Below, in pieces: positions 1 to 5,865 of a DNA stretch of 12,842 nt. Location of the stretch: positions 1 to 12,842 of the forward strand of contig CAJWSN010000017.1 of assembly GCA_913046175.1 (NCBI GenBank), written 5' to 3'. How positions within the stretch are numbered: position 1 is the stretch's first letter; the number at the start of each line of letters is the position of its first letter. This stretch comes from an uncultured Opitutia bacterium (GTDB lineage: Bacteria; Verrucomicrobiota; Verrucomicrobiia; Opitutales; JABJCN01). The position numbers and the translations under genes were made by a program. The notes under the pieces were generated by a model. It had not been told where the DNA came from, did no database searches, and saw only the letters and a list, made by a program, of their open reading frames with translations.

Positions 1-55
1 GCTCACACGGTTCCGCGAGGTGGCGAGCCTATTCAAACTGTCATGGCTCAAAGCT
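1..55. other. Unexplained sequence replacing the body of flhB
   Basis: About 55 bases at the left edge do not continue the flhB reading frame. On the minus strand the flhB frame hits TGA at 43-41. Of the other two frames, one also meets a stop at once, and the frame that stays open gives residues unlike the first FlhB membrane helix. The stretch contains short complementary pieces (GGCTC at about 31-27 and GAGC at 4-1 on the minus strand). It also begins next to CTAG (54-57), a tetranucleotide that several insertion sequences duplicate at their target. It could be the terminal end of a mobile element or a chimeric assembly end. Nothing in it identifies a family. Confidence 0.4.
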
Positions 56-136
56 AGTCTTGGCAAATTGGCCGGAGGAGTAGGATTGCGACTTCTTCTT
101 GCCTGTGGGTTCCTCCGTCTTGTCTTCGTCTGCCAT
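41..136 (-). pseudogene. flhB: flhB 5' fragment, interrupted after about 27 codons
   Basis: FlhB is the export-gate protein that switches substrate specificity from rod/hook proteins to filament proteins. The ATG at 136-134 starts a peptide with the FlhB N-terminal signature DKTEEPTGKK, followed by S-Q and then GQFAKT, which matches the usual 'KTEEPT.KK...AR.KGQ.AKS' opening. It lies 42 bp after fliR, the standard position for flhB. After GQFAKT the match ends, and the frame stops at TGA (43-41), giving only 31 residues against roughly 350 for the family. The four membrane helices and the autocleaving NPTH domain are therefore absent from the window. The gene may be interrupted in the organism, or the left end of the sequence may be misassembled. 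The identity of the fragment is clear; whether it is a true pseudogene is not. Confidence 0.7.
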
Positions 137-178
137 GGATAAAAGGCCTTGGGGAGTTTCGTTGCTGGTCCAGGTGTT

Positions 179-943
179 TTAATTCTCCAGAAAAATCAGC
201 ATATTGCCTGGAATCTTGTACAGGTATTCAAGAATGTATGCCTTGAGCAGGAGGATTGATGAAATGAACAATGACATGCCTGCCAGAATCCGGACGGCAA
301 AACTTGTCATGAACACATTGATTTTCGGGGCGGCCTTGCCCAACACGGCAAGCACCAGGTTAATGGATAGACTGACAGCTATGAATGGAGCGGCAATTAA
401 TAATCCAATCAAAAAGATATCGCTGGTCTCGGCAAGAAAGTCATCAAATGAGTGGATGTGAAAAAGAGGCGTGCCGATGGGGAGAAGATGAAATGATTCA
501 GAAAATGCGGTCAGCACCATGTAATTGAGACCGGTCGTAAAAAACAGGATCAACGCAAAATAAAAGAGTAACGAACTGATCACGGACCCTTGGACTCCGA
601 AGGGGTTGAGACTCTCGTTCCGTATCAATCCAATTTCCATGGAAGTGACATGACCGGCAACTTCCAGGCCATAAAAAACCAGTCGCACCGTAAATCCCAT
701 CAAAAGGCCAATCAGAATCTCATTGGTCCCGATAAGGATGGCACCCAGGTAATGAGAAGCGAAGGCCATGTCCAGTTCAACGGGCACGAACGGCAAAAGC
801 AGAACTGTTAAACACAAGGCCAATGCCGCGCGCACCTGCACGGGAATAATCTTCCCCACCATATAAGGCAACCCAAAGAAAAAGGCTCCCGTCCTCAGCA
901 GGACAAAAAATGCCGCAACAATGTGATCCAGTTCGATAATCAT
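179..943 (-). CDS. fliR: FliR, flagellar export gate protein
   Basis: This 254-residue, strongly hydrophobic protein matches FliR in length (usually about 255-260). In the assembled gate, FliR joins the FliP/FliQ helical complex at the base of the rod, inside the MS ring. Hydrophobic segments are visible near residues 8-28, 38-55, 66-93, 120-140, 175-200 and 212-238. Family features include the N-E-I-L-I-G-L stretch around 74-80 and 'LGKAAPKINVF' at 201-211, which corresponds to the conserved 'R.APQ.N.F' region. The start ATG overlaps the fliQ stop as ATGA (943-940), so translation is probably coupled to fliQ. It is followed after 42 bp by the flhB fragment. I see no truncation or odd residues. 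Confidence 0.96.
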   Translation of the reverse strand: MIIELDHIVAAFFVLLRTGAFFFGLPYMVGKIIPVQVRAALALCLTVLLLPFVPVELDMAFASHYLGAILIGTNEILIGLLMGFTVRLVFYGLEVAGHVTSMEIGLIRNESLNPFGVQGSVISSLLFYFALILFFTTGLNYMVLTAFSESFHLLPIGTPLFHIHSFDDFLAETSDIFLIGLLIAAPFIAVSLSINLVLAVLGKAAPKINVFMTSFAVRILAGMSLFISSILLLKAYILEYLYKIPGNMLIFLEN

Positions 944-1209
944 GGAGCCATGGCAGGCATGTTCTCAATCATCAAAACGGCAAAGCTTGTAATTTTATTG
1001 ATAACCTGAGGAGCCATTATAACCATGACAAAACCCACCGCCATAAGCTTCGGAACAAAAGTCAGGCTCTGGTCCTGAAGACTGGTTACTGATTGAATGA
1101 GGCTAATTGTCACCCCCACCCCAACAGCGGTGAGAAGGGTCGGTAGTGCCGTTGCAAAAGCATTCTGCATCAACATCCGCAACAAATCCACTGCCTCCCC
1201 CTCTGTCAT
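940..1209 (-). CDS. fliQ: FliQ, flagellar export gate protein
   Basis: This 89-residue protein has two membrane helices (about residues 16-38 and 53-72), exactly the size and layout of FliQ. Several copies of FliQ wrap around the FliP-FliR core of the type III export gate. The signature between the helices is 'SLIQSVTSLQDQSLTFVPK' (residues 36-54), which closely follows the family pattern 'S.iQa.Tqi.eqtL.FvPK'. The start overlaps the fliP stop as ATGA (1209-1206), and the gene's own stop overlaps the fliR start in the same way. The three gate genes are thus joined by 4-bp overlaps, which is typical of subunits made in fixed proportion. Confidence 0.97.
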   Translation of the reverse strand: MTEGEAVDLLRMLMQNAFATALPTLLTAVGVGVTISLIQSVTSLQDQSLTFVPKLMAVGFVMVIMAPQVINKITSFAVLMIENMPAMAP

Positions 1210-2006
1210 AATCTGAAACTACTCACAAGAGACTTGATTACAAGGTTCCAGCCATCCACAAGAACAAAGAGAAGGATTTTGAAAGGCATCGAGATAATGA
1301 CCGGAGGCATCATCATCATACCCATCGACATGAGGGTGGTGGCGACGATAAAGTCAACGATGATAAAAGGCATGTAGATGAGAAATCCCATTTGGAATGC
1401 TGTCCGCAGTTCGCTCAGGATAAAGGACGGCACGACAATGGTCAAAGGCAGCTCATCCGCAGTCATCGGGCCGGAGCGCGCGAGACCGAGCATGAAATCA
1501 ACATCCTTTTCATCCGTCTGCTTGAGCATGAACTCCTTCATGTGGACGGTCGCCGCATCAAGAGCCTGGCCGGAAGTGATTTCCTCCTCCATGTAAGGTA
1601 CAACAGCGCTGTTGTATATTTTATCCCAAGTAGGCGCCATGATGAAGAAAGTCATAAACAAGGCCAGGCCGATGATGATCTGGCTGGATGGCGCCTGCTG
1701 TACCCCCATGGCCATTCTCACAAAACTAAGCACAATAATGATGCGAGTAAAACTGGTCATCATCATGATAATGGATGGGGAAAGGGTCAGCAACGTCATT
1801 GCCACCACAAGTTGGATGGCAATGCCCACATCCTGAGGTGTCTGCTCCCCACTGATATCAATGCGAAGGCTTGGGCCAGCACCCGTTGAACTGTTTCCGG
1901 CTGCCTGCCCACACAAGAAATCGCCCTCAGTCAGGGGCAGAAAAAGAAGGCAAAGGACAAGTATTCCTCTTCCGTAGCGTTTCATGTTGCTAATCATCTT
2001 GCGCAT
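1206..2006 (-). CDS. fliP: FliP, flagellar export gate protein
   Basis: FliP forms the pentameric core of the export pore. The protein has an N-terminal hydrophobic stretch (residues 15-25 of the longest form), consistent with the cleaved signal peptide known for FliP. It then shows the family signatures: 'MMTSFTRIIIVLSFVR' (82-97), 'GVQQAPSSQ' (101-109) and the C-terminal region rich in P and M at about 213-235. Three in-frame starts are possible. ATG at 2006 overlaps the end of fliO by 17 nt, ATG at 1997 overlaps by 8 nt, and ATG at 1985 lies 4 nt past the fliO stop. None has a clear ribosome binding site. The third gives the neatest signal peptide, beginning M-K-R, so the true protein may be 259 residues rather than 266. 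The end overlaps fliQ by 4 bp. Confidence 0.96.
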   Translation of the reverse strand: MRKMISNMKRYGRGILVLCLLFLPLTEGDFLCGQAAGNSSTGAGPSLRIDISGEQTPQDVGIAIQLVVAMTLLTLSPSIIMMMTSFTRIIIVLSFVRMAMGVQQAPSSQIIIGLALFMTFFIMAPTWDKIYNSAVVPYMEEEITSGQALDAATVHMKEFMLKQTDEKDVDFMLGLARSGPMTADELPLTIVVPSFILSELRTAFQMGFLIYMPFIIVDFIVATTLMSMGMMMMPPVIISMPFKILLFVLVDGWNLVIKSLVSSFRL

Positions 2007-2508
2007 CAGATTTCAGGTTGTCGGCAAGGGTTTCCTCGAACTTCCCGGATGCTGCCTGAATACCCCCATCCAAATCACATACATGGCGGATGAATCCGGG
2101 GCCGATCCCTACCAGCACCTCACGGGATTCATACTCGACCACCAGAAGAAACTGCCTGTTGCCCAGCATAAGTTGATCCTTGATCTTCAAGCGACCCACC
2201 GGCGTATTCCGGAACTTGCCAATGTATCCTTTTTTATAGAGAAAAAACAAGCATCCGAGCAATACAAGGAGAAGAACGAACGACACAATGAACCCCTTAA
2301 GTGGTGATTTTTCCTCATCATTGACATCGCCGCCACTTTTGTCGCTTTCGACTCCGGTGCCATCACCTTGACCATACACTTTCTCACCGGAGGTAGGGGA
2401 AACCGCTGATGGAGCTTGGGGTGCGACATTCGGTTCCTCCTGCCCATGCTGCTCAACCGTGGAAAGGAGAAGAGCAATCAGCGGCAGGCTGACCCAATGG
2501 AGCTTCAC
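1990..2508 (-). CDS. fliO: FliO, flagellar export assembly protein
   Basis: FliO is a membrane protein that helps assemble the FliP ring. This 172-residue protein has an N-terminal hydrophobic segment (about 5-17) that looks like a signal peptide. A polar linker rich in P, S, G and D follows (20-69), then one strong membrane helix (72-91) followed by K-K, then a small cytoplasmic domain. That domain contains 'IKDQLMLGNRQFLLVVEY' (109-126) and 'VLVGIGPGFI' (131-140), which match the FliO pattern 'l.vv..l.lg..r.l.lVev..r.lllGv'. The start is GTG at 2508, overlapping the fliN stop as GTGA. FliO is poorly conserved, so position between fliN and fliP is important support for the call. Confidence 0.88.
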   Translation of the reverse strand: MKLHWVSLPLIALLLSTVEQHGQEEPNVAPQAPSAVSPTSGEKVYGQGDGTGVESDKSGGDVNDEEKSPLKGFIVSFVLLLVLLGCLFFLYKKGYIGKFRNTPVGRLKIKDQLMLGNRQFLLVVEYESREVLVGIGPGFIRHVCDLDGGIQAASGKFEETLADNLKSDAQDD

Positions 2509-2753
2509 TCCGTGGATTCCACGAGGCTGGTAATCTTGATGCCGAACTTGTCCTCCACCACAACCACCTCACCGTAGGCAACCACCTTGTTATTAACAAG
2601 CAGTTCGATGGGGTCTTTGGCTTGACGGTCCAATTGAAGAACCGTCCCGGGTGTCAAATCAACAATTTCGCGCATGGGCAGTTCACATGAACCCAGCCTT
2701 GCGGTCAGGTTCACTTTTACGTCCAAAACAACATCTAGGTTTTTTGCGTCCAT
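2505..2753 (-). CDS. fliN: FliN, flagellar switch protein (minimal SpoA-domain form)
   Basis: FliN forms the lower C ring with FliM, and in enteric bacteria it also docks FliH. I place the start at ATG 2753, giving 82 residues that begin M-D-A-K-N-L-D and consist almost entirely of a SpoA (surface presentation of antigens) domain. It shows the family core 'VDLTPGTVLQLDR' followed by 'LLVNNKVVAYGEVVVVEDKF' and then G-I-K-I-T. An upstream in-frame ATG at 2831 would add 26 residues overlapping the 3' end of fliM by 56 bp, but those residues are basic, W/R-rich and unlike FliN, so I reject it. The chosen start is 22 bp past the fliM stop. Most FliN proteins are longer (about 100-140 residues); this one lacks the variable N-terminal region. 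Confidence 0.93.
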   Translation of the reverse strand: MDAKNLDVVLDVKVNLTARLGSCELPMREIVDLTPGTVLQLDRQAKDPIELLVNNKVVAYGEVVVVEDKFGIKITSLVESTE

Positions 2754-2775
2754 TTTAGCTGGTTGAAGAGTTATA

Positions 2776-3927
2776 TTAGCTAGTAAGTTTTTCCTTAATC
2801 TCCACGGCCATGCCCTCACCCTCTTTGCCATATTCTCCCAGAAAACAGTCTTTGCCGGCTATCCGGACACGGGTTTCTTCCACTTTACTTGGTGAAAGTT
2901 CCATAAAGTCCCCGACCTGCATCTCAAGGAGTTCCTGCACATTTTTTTCGGGGAGGTCCCACTCCGAGTTCACCTGCACATTGATATTGTTGTAGGTGCT
3001 CTTCCAAGGCACGCCACCCTCCTTGTCAGTCGCCTTGTTTGCCTTCTGTGTGGCTTCTTGAATACGGGTAAGAATCGGGGTGATGGTGTAATATGGAATC
3101 CCAATCCTCATGGATTCCTTGATCTCCCCAAGGGAGACATCAAGAGTAAGCACAACCACCGCACTGTCATGCAGGGAGGTCTGGAGAAACCGACCCGTGG
3201 TTTCCTGACCAATGACCTGGCCACTCAATTCCATGTACCCGTCCCATTGGTGGCACCACTCATCCACAATGACTTGAGCCACATCATCCACCATGGTGGA
3301 TTCAATTGCAGTAAGGAAACGCGGTTCCTGACCGGCAACACCCTTGCCTCCAAGGGCACGATCCACCATGCCAAGAGCCAGCACGGGATTGATTTCCATT
3401 ATGCCGACACCAGTCAGCTCGTTAATCTTGAAAAGGGAAACATGTGAGGGGCTCTCAATTGAATGGGTGAACTGCGCATACTGCTGCACCGCAATATTTG
3501 TTGCAGCAAAATCAATGTTCATGCGCAATTCCATCGAGAGATTTTGTCCAAGGTAGAATGCAAACTTCTCGTTTCGGGCACGCACCTGATTGATTTCCTT
3601 GTCCGTGAGGAAAACCGGGTTACGAAAGTCAAACGAGAGTATTTCAACCTCATTATCAAAAAGCTCACCATTATGGCGGAATACACTTTCCACACCTTCC
3701 ACAGGAGTTGCCCCCCCAACGAGTCGATCCAAGTCGCCTTGACTGAAAGCCTCCATCCCTACTTCATCAGGGAGAGGCTGAGCCGTCGAAGCAACCTCGG
3801 GAGCTTCCTCTTCCTCCTCTTCAGGGGCGGAAAATTCCTCTTCCTCCTCTTCGGGAGCGGAAACTTCCTCTTCCTCCTCTTCGGGAGCGGGGGCTTCCTC
3901 TTCTTCGCTGGCAGGATCGTCGCTCAT
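2776..3927 (-). CDS. fliM: FliM, flagellar switch protein with acidic N-terminal extension
   Basis: FliM links FliG to FliN in the C ring and receives CheY-P to reverse rotation. The middle domain (about 85-285) carries the FliG-binding GG.G loop as 'LGGKG' (192-196), and the C-terminal SpoA domain spans about 310-380. The CheY-P-binding peptide, usually at the extreme N-terminus as 'LSQ.EIDALL', appears here as 'FSQGDLDRLVGG' at 61-72. It is preceded by an unusual tail of about 55 residues made of S-A-P plus runs of six glutamates. The start ATG at 3927 directly follows the fliL stop (TAA then ATG). An alternative ATG at 3756 (residue 58) would give a conventional FliM but leave a gap of about 170 bp in a packed operon. 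The long form is therefore more likely. Confidence 0.95.
   Translation of the reverse strand: MSDDPASEEEEAPAPEEEEEEVSAPEEEEEEFSAPEEEEEEAPEVASTAQPLPDEVGMEAFSQGDLDRLVGGATPVEGVESVFRHNGELFDNEVEILSFDFRNPVFLTDKEINQVRARNEKFAFYLGQNLSMELRMNIDFAATNIAVQQYAQFTHSIESPSHVSLFKINELTGVGIMEINPVLALGMVDRALGGKGVAGQEPRFLTAIESTMVDDVAQVIVDEWCHQWDGYMELSGQVIGQETTGRFLQTSLHDSAVVVLTLDVSLGEIKESMRIGIPYYTITPILTRIQEATQKANKATDKEGGVPWKSTYNNINVQVNSEWDLPEKNVQELLEMQVGDFMELSPSKVEETRVRIAGKDCFLGEYGKEGEGMAVEIKEKLTS
3805..3906 (-). repeat. 30-bp tandem repeat encoding glutamate runs in FliM
   Basis: Three near-identical 30-bp units start at 3805, 3835 and 3865 on the plus strand, with a shortened fourth at 3895. Each begins with the same 18 bases, ttcctcttcctcctcttc, which read on the coding strand as six Glu codons in the fixed order GAA GAG GAG GAA GAG GAA. 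The remaining 12 bases encode a variable residue plus S-A-P or A-P. Identical codon choice across units points to recent tandem duplication rather than slow selection for acidity. Copy-number changes of 30 bp would keep the fliM frame. Confidence 0.92.
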
Positions 3928-4485
3928 TTACTGGATGTTAAATTCAAGGAAGTACAGTCCTTCCACCATTCCGTCGATGCCTGGAATCTTGTTCAGTTCC
4001 TCCTTAAGTTCCTTGCTGGCAAGGTCCTGCATCTTGGGGTTGTTGTTGATCTGTGCAAGAGTCAGTCCAGACAGATAACTGGAGGTGGAATGACGAATTT
4101 TCGACTCACTGCTGCCAATTTTATCTTCAAAGTCCTTGTGTGAGCCTTCGAGCTCATAACTGACCTTGATGAATCGAGTTCGATGCTCACCAGCCAGATT
4201 GGCCACGACCCCCATGATTTTCTTGTGGCCGTGATGACCGTCTCCATGGTCACCACCGCCGTGATCACCGCCCCCATGTTCTCCATGGTCTGCGTGTGTT
4301 TCATGTCCTCCACCATGCCCGGAAATCCCCAACTGCTTGTCCATTTGGGGTTTCAGATAGAACTGCCACATGAGGATGGTAAGCAAGGGCGTCAATACAA
4401 CCACAACAATGATGGGAATCCATGTGTTGCCTCTGCACTTGCTCCGAGGGGCGAGGTTGTCTTTAAGGGATTTCATTTCGCACAT
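3928..4485 (-). CDS. fliL: FliL, stator-associated basal body protein with His-rich linker
   Basis: FliL is a single-pass inner-membrane protein that surrounds the MotA/MotB stator and supports torque. This 185-residue protein has a short basic cytoplasmic N-terminus with two cysteines, one membrane helix (about 23-43), and a periplasmic domain (about 90-185) ending 'YFLEFNIQ', which matches the usual FliL ending 'vyFtefviQ'. Between helix and domain lies an unusual segment (57-87) with 10 histidines in 31 residues, mixed with G and D. The start could be ATG 4485 or ATG 4476 (residue 4); neither has a clear ribosome binding site. It follows the hook gene by 34 bp, and its stop abuts the fliM start. 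Family assignment is firm from topology, C-terminus and position next to fliM. Confidence 0.93.
   Translation of the reverse strand: MCEMKSLKDNLAPRSKCRGNTWIPIIVVVVLTPLLTILMWQFYLKPQMDKQLGISGHGGGHETHADHGEHGGGDHGGGDHGDGHHGHKKIMGVVANLAGEHRTRFIKVSYELEGSHKDFEDKIGSSESKIRHSTSSYLSGLTLAQINNNPKMQDLASKELKEELNKIPGIDGMVEGLYFLEFNIQ
4225..4317 (-). other. Histidine-rich linker in FliL
   Basis: This segment codes for FliL residues 57-87, a low-complexity run with 10 His, many Gly and several Asp/Glu, built on H-G-G-G and G-G-D-H-G type units. It sits just outside the membrane helix, on the periplasmic side. Such compositions can bind Zn, Ni or Cu, but no particular metal can be deduced. The DNA has small internal repeats, for example tctccatggtc at 4241 and again at 4280. 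Confidence 0.8.
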
Positions 4486-4519
4486 CTTAAGGTTTTTCCG
4501 GATAAGTCAAAGAAAAGAG

Positions 4520-5332
4520 TTAGCGTTTCAGGTTGACGGCTTCCCCATACATGGTGTCGGAAACCGTAACGATCCGTGCACCAGCTTGGAAACTCCTCTG
4601 GTTGGCAATGATACTGGCAAACTCACCAGTCAAATCCACATTTGAAAGTTCGAGGGAATAGGGTTTGATTTCCCCGGTTCCCAATGTGGTCGGGGGAACA
4701 AGCCCATCCGGAATCTGGCTCGCAGCATCCCCCTTGTTGGAGAAGTAACCGTTGCCCTCGCGGGCAAGTTTGCCAGGCACCTGGAAGTTGGTCAGGAAAA
4801 CCTGCTGCGTCTGTTCCGTGCCATCATCAAGAAGAAGACGAATGGTTCCGTTCTCATCAAAGCGAAAGCTGTCCACCTTTGTAATATCCTCGATCTGAAC
4901 GTCACCATTTGACCCCTGGACAATAAAACCCTCGGAAGTGACAAGTCGCCCCTGGGTATCCCAGTTAAAATTACCGGCACGTGTAAAAAGGGTGGCATTG
5001 CCTTCATCCTGGGCATCCGGGTCCCGAATCTGGAAAAAGCCCTCGCCATAAATGGCCAGGTCTGTGTCTACCCCCGTCTGCTGGATGGGGCCCTGCGTAA
5101 AACGTCCGGCGATGTTGCCGATCCTGGTGCCACTCCCTATCTGGTGCCCCGGGGCCCCATTGGTCGGCGAACTGTCGGCCTTCTGCATAATGTTGTAAAA
5201 ACTGTCAGTGTATTCTGCCCGCTGGCTCTTGAACCCAAGGGAATTGACATTGGCCACGTTGTTGCCAACGACTTCCATCCCCTTGGAAAAGGTCTTGAGG
5301 GCTGAGGCTCCGGTAAAGACTGATTGTAGCAT
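4520..5332 (-). CDS. flgE: Flagellar hook protein, short FlgE type
   Basis: This 270-residue protein belongs to the FlgE/FlgF/FlgG rod-hook family. The N-terminal 'NNVANVNSLGFKSQRAEY' (24-41) is the family signature ('NNiANvnT.GFK'). The C-terminal segment (229-270) has 'LSNVDLTGEFASIIANQRSF' followed by Q-A, the helix that packs in the rod/hook core. The central region (about 88-145) includes 'LAIYGEGFF' (92-100) and 'FTRAGNF' (116-122), typical of hook domain D1. The position directly after flgD and before fliL is that of flgE in Bacillus-type operons, and Bacillus FlgE is similarly short. Enteric FlgE is about 400 residues, so a large D2 domain is absent. FlgF or FlgG cannot be excluded from sequence alone, but the context favours hook protein. 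Confidence 0.85.
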   Translation of the reverse strand: MLQSVFTGASALKTFSKGMEVVGNNVANVNSLGFKSQRAEYTDSFYNIMQKADSSPTNGAPGHQIGSGTRIGNIAGRFTQGPIQQTGVDTDLAIYGEGFFQIRDPDAQDEGNATLFTRAGNFNWDTQGRLVTSEGFIVQGSNGDVQIEDITKVDSFRFDENGTIRLLLDDGTEQTQQVFLTNFQVPGKLAREGNGYFSNKGDAASQIPDGLVPPTTLGTGEIKPYSLELSNVDLTGEFASIIANQRSFQAGARIVTVSDTMYGEAVNLKR

Positions 5333-5370
5333 GACGTTTGGGTGGTTTACTGGGTTTGTTATTTATTATT

Positions 5371-5820
5371 TTAAAGTGCTGGCGATTCCTGCTCGTCGAC
5401 AAGTTCGACCCGGCTCACGGAAGATGCGTCGTGATCGCGTCCATTCACAGTTAGCTTCAACCCGTCGCCCTTCTGGGAGACTGCCGTGACAATTCCGCGT
5501 TCTTCTCCCTTACCCTCGGAGCTCTTCAGGGTAACAACCTTGCCGAGGTAGTTCTGCACTGAGAGATTCATTTGGCTCTGAGCAAATTGCTCGAAGTTTT
5601 TGTTCAGGGAATTCATCTGGTCCAGGGAGGAAAAACTCGCCATTTGCGCGATGAACTCGGTGTCCTTCATGGGTTCCAGTGGGTCCTGATGCTGCATTTG
5701 AGCAGTTAGCAGTTTCAAGAAATCGTCCATCTTGAGCTGGGACTCCTTGGTGGGCAACGCCCTGTCCTCGGGGTTGATGACTCCCTTGAGTTGGGTGGAT
5801 GCGACTGTTTCGGCAATCAT
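5371..5820 (-). CDS. flgD: FlgD, hook capping/scaffold protein (short form)
   Basis: FlgD sits at the tip of the growing hook and directs FlgE assembly; it is exported and then lost. In this 149-residue protein the conserved N-terminal domain is clear: 'DDFLKLLTAQMQHQDPLEPM' (32-51), then D-T-E-F-I-A-Q-M-A-S-F-S-S-L-D-Q (53-68). The C-terminal part (91-140) begins 'YLGKVVTLKS' and contains 'GIVTAV', as in the short Bacillus FlgD. It lacks the full FnIII and tudor-like domains of enteric FlgD (about 230 residues). It lies between fliK and flgE, with gaps of 45 bp and 38 bp that are the largest inside the operon. No ribosome binding site is visible before the ATG. Confidence 0.94.
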   Translation of the reverse strand: MIAETVASTQLKGVINPEDRALPTKESQLKMDDFLKLLTAQMQHQDPLEPMKDTEFIAQMASFSSLDQMNSLNKNFEQFAQSQMNLSVQNYLGKVVTLKSSEGKGEERGIVTAVSQKGDGLKLTVNGRDHDASSVSRVELVDEQESPAL

Positions 5821-5865
5821 GATTGTTCAATGGGTTGGAATTATTTGATATATAAATATTGGAAA

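Noticed and set aside
30..31. A restriction, defence or other novel system
   Set aside because: Every long minus-strand frame is a recognisable flagellar gene, and the only unexplained DNA is about 55 bases at the left edge.
137..178. Possible terminator or regulatory hairpin between fliR and flhB
   Set aside because: Only a short AAGGCCTT palindrome is present, with no stable stem or T-run on the minus strand.
1392..1889. Plus-strand frame opposite fliP
   Set aside because: The His/Arg-rich translation has no known features and lies on the wrong strand of a well-supported fliP.
2754..2831. Upstream ATG extension of fliN
   Set aside because: The added residues are basic and Trp-rich, overlap fliM out of frame and have no likeness to FliN.
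3754..3756. Internal ATG as the true fliM start
   Set aside because: It would give a conventional FliM, but would leave about 170 bp of in-frame, repeat-bearing open sequence unexplained in an operon whose other gaps are at most 45 bp. I keep it only as an alternative.
3463..4143. Plus-strand frame with repeated F-L-F-L-L-F units that look like membrane repeats
   Set aside because: The hydrophobic repeats are simply the reverse complement of the fliM glutamate repeats.
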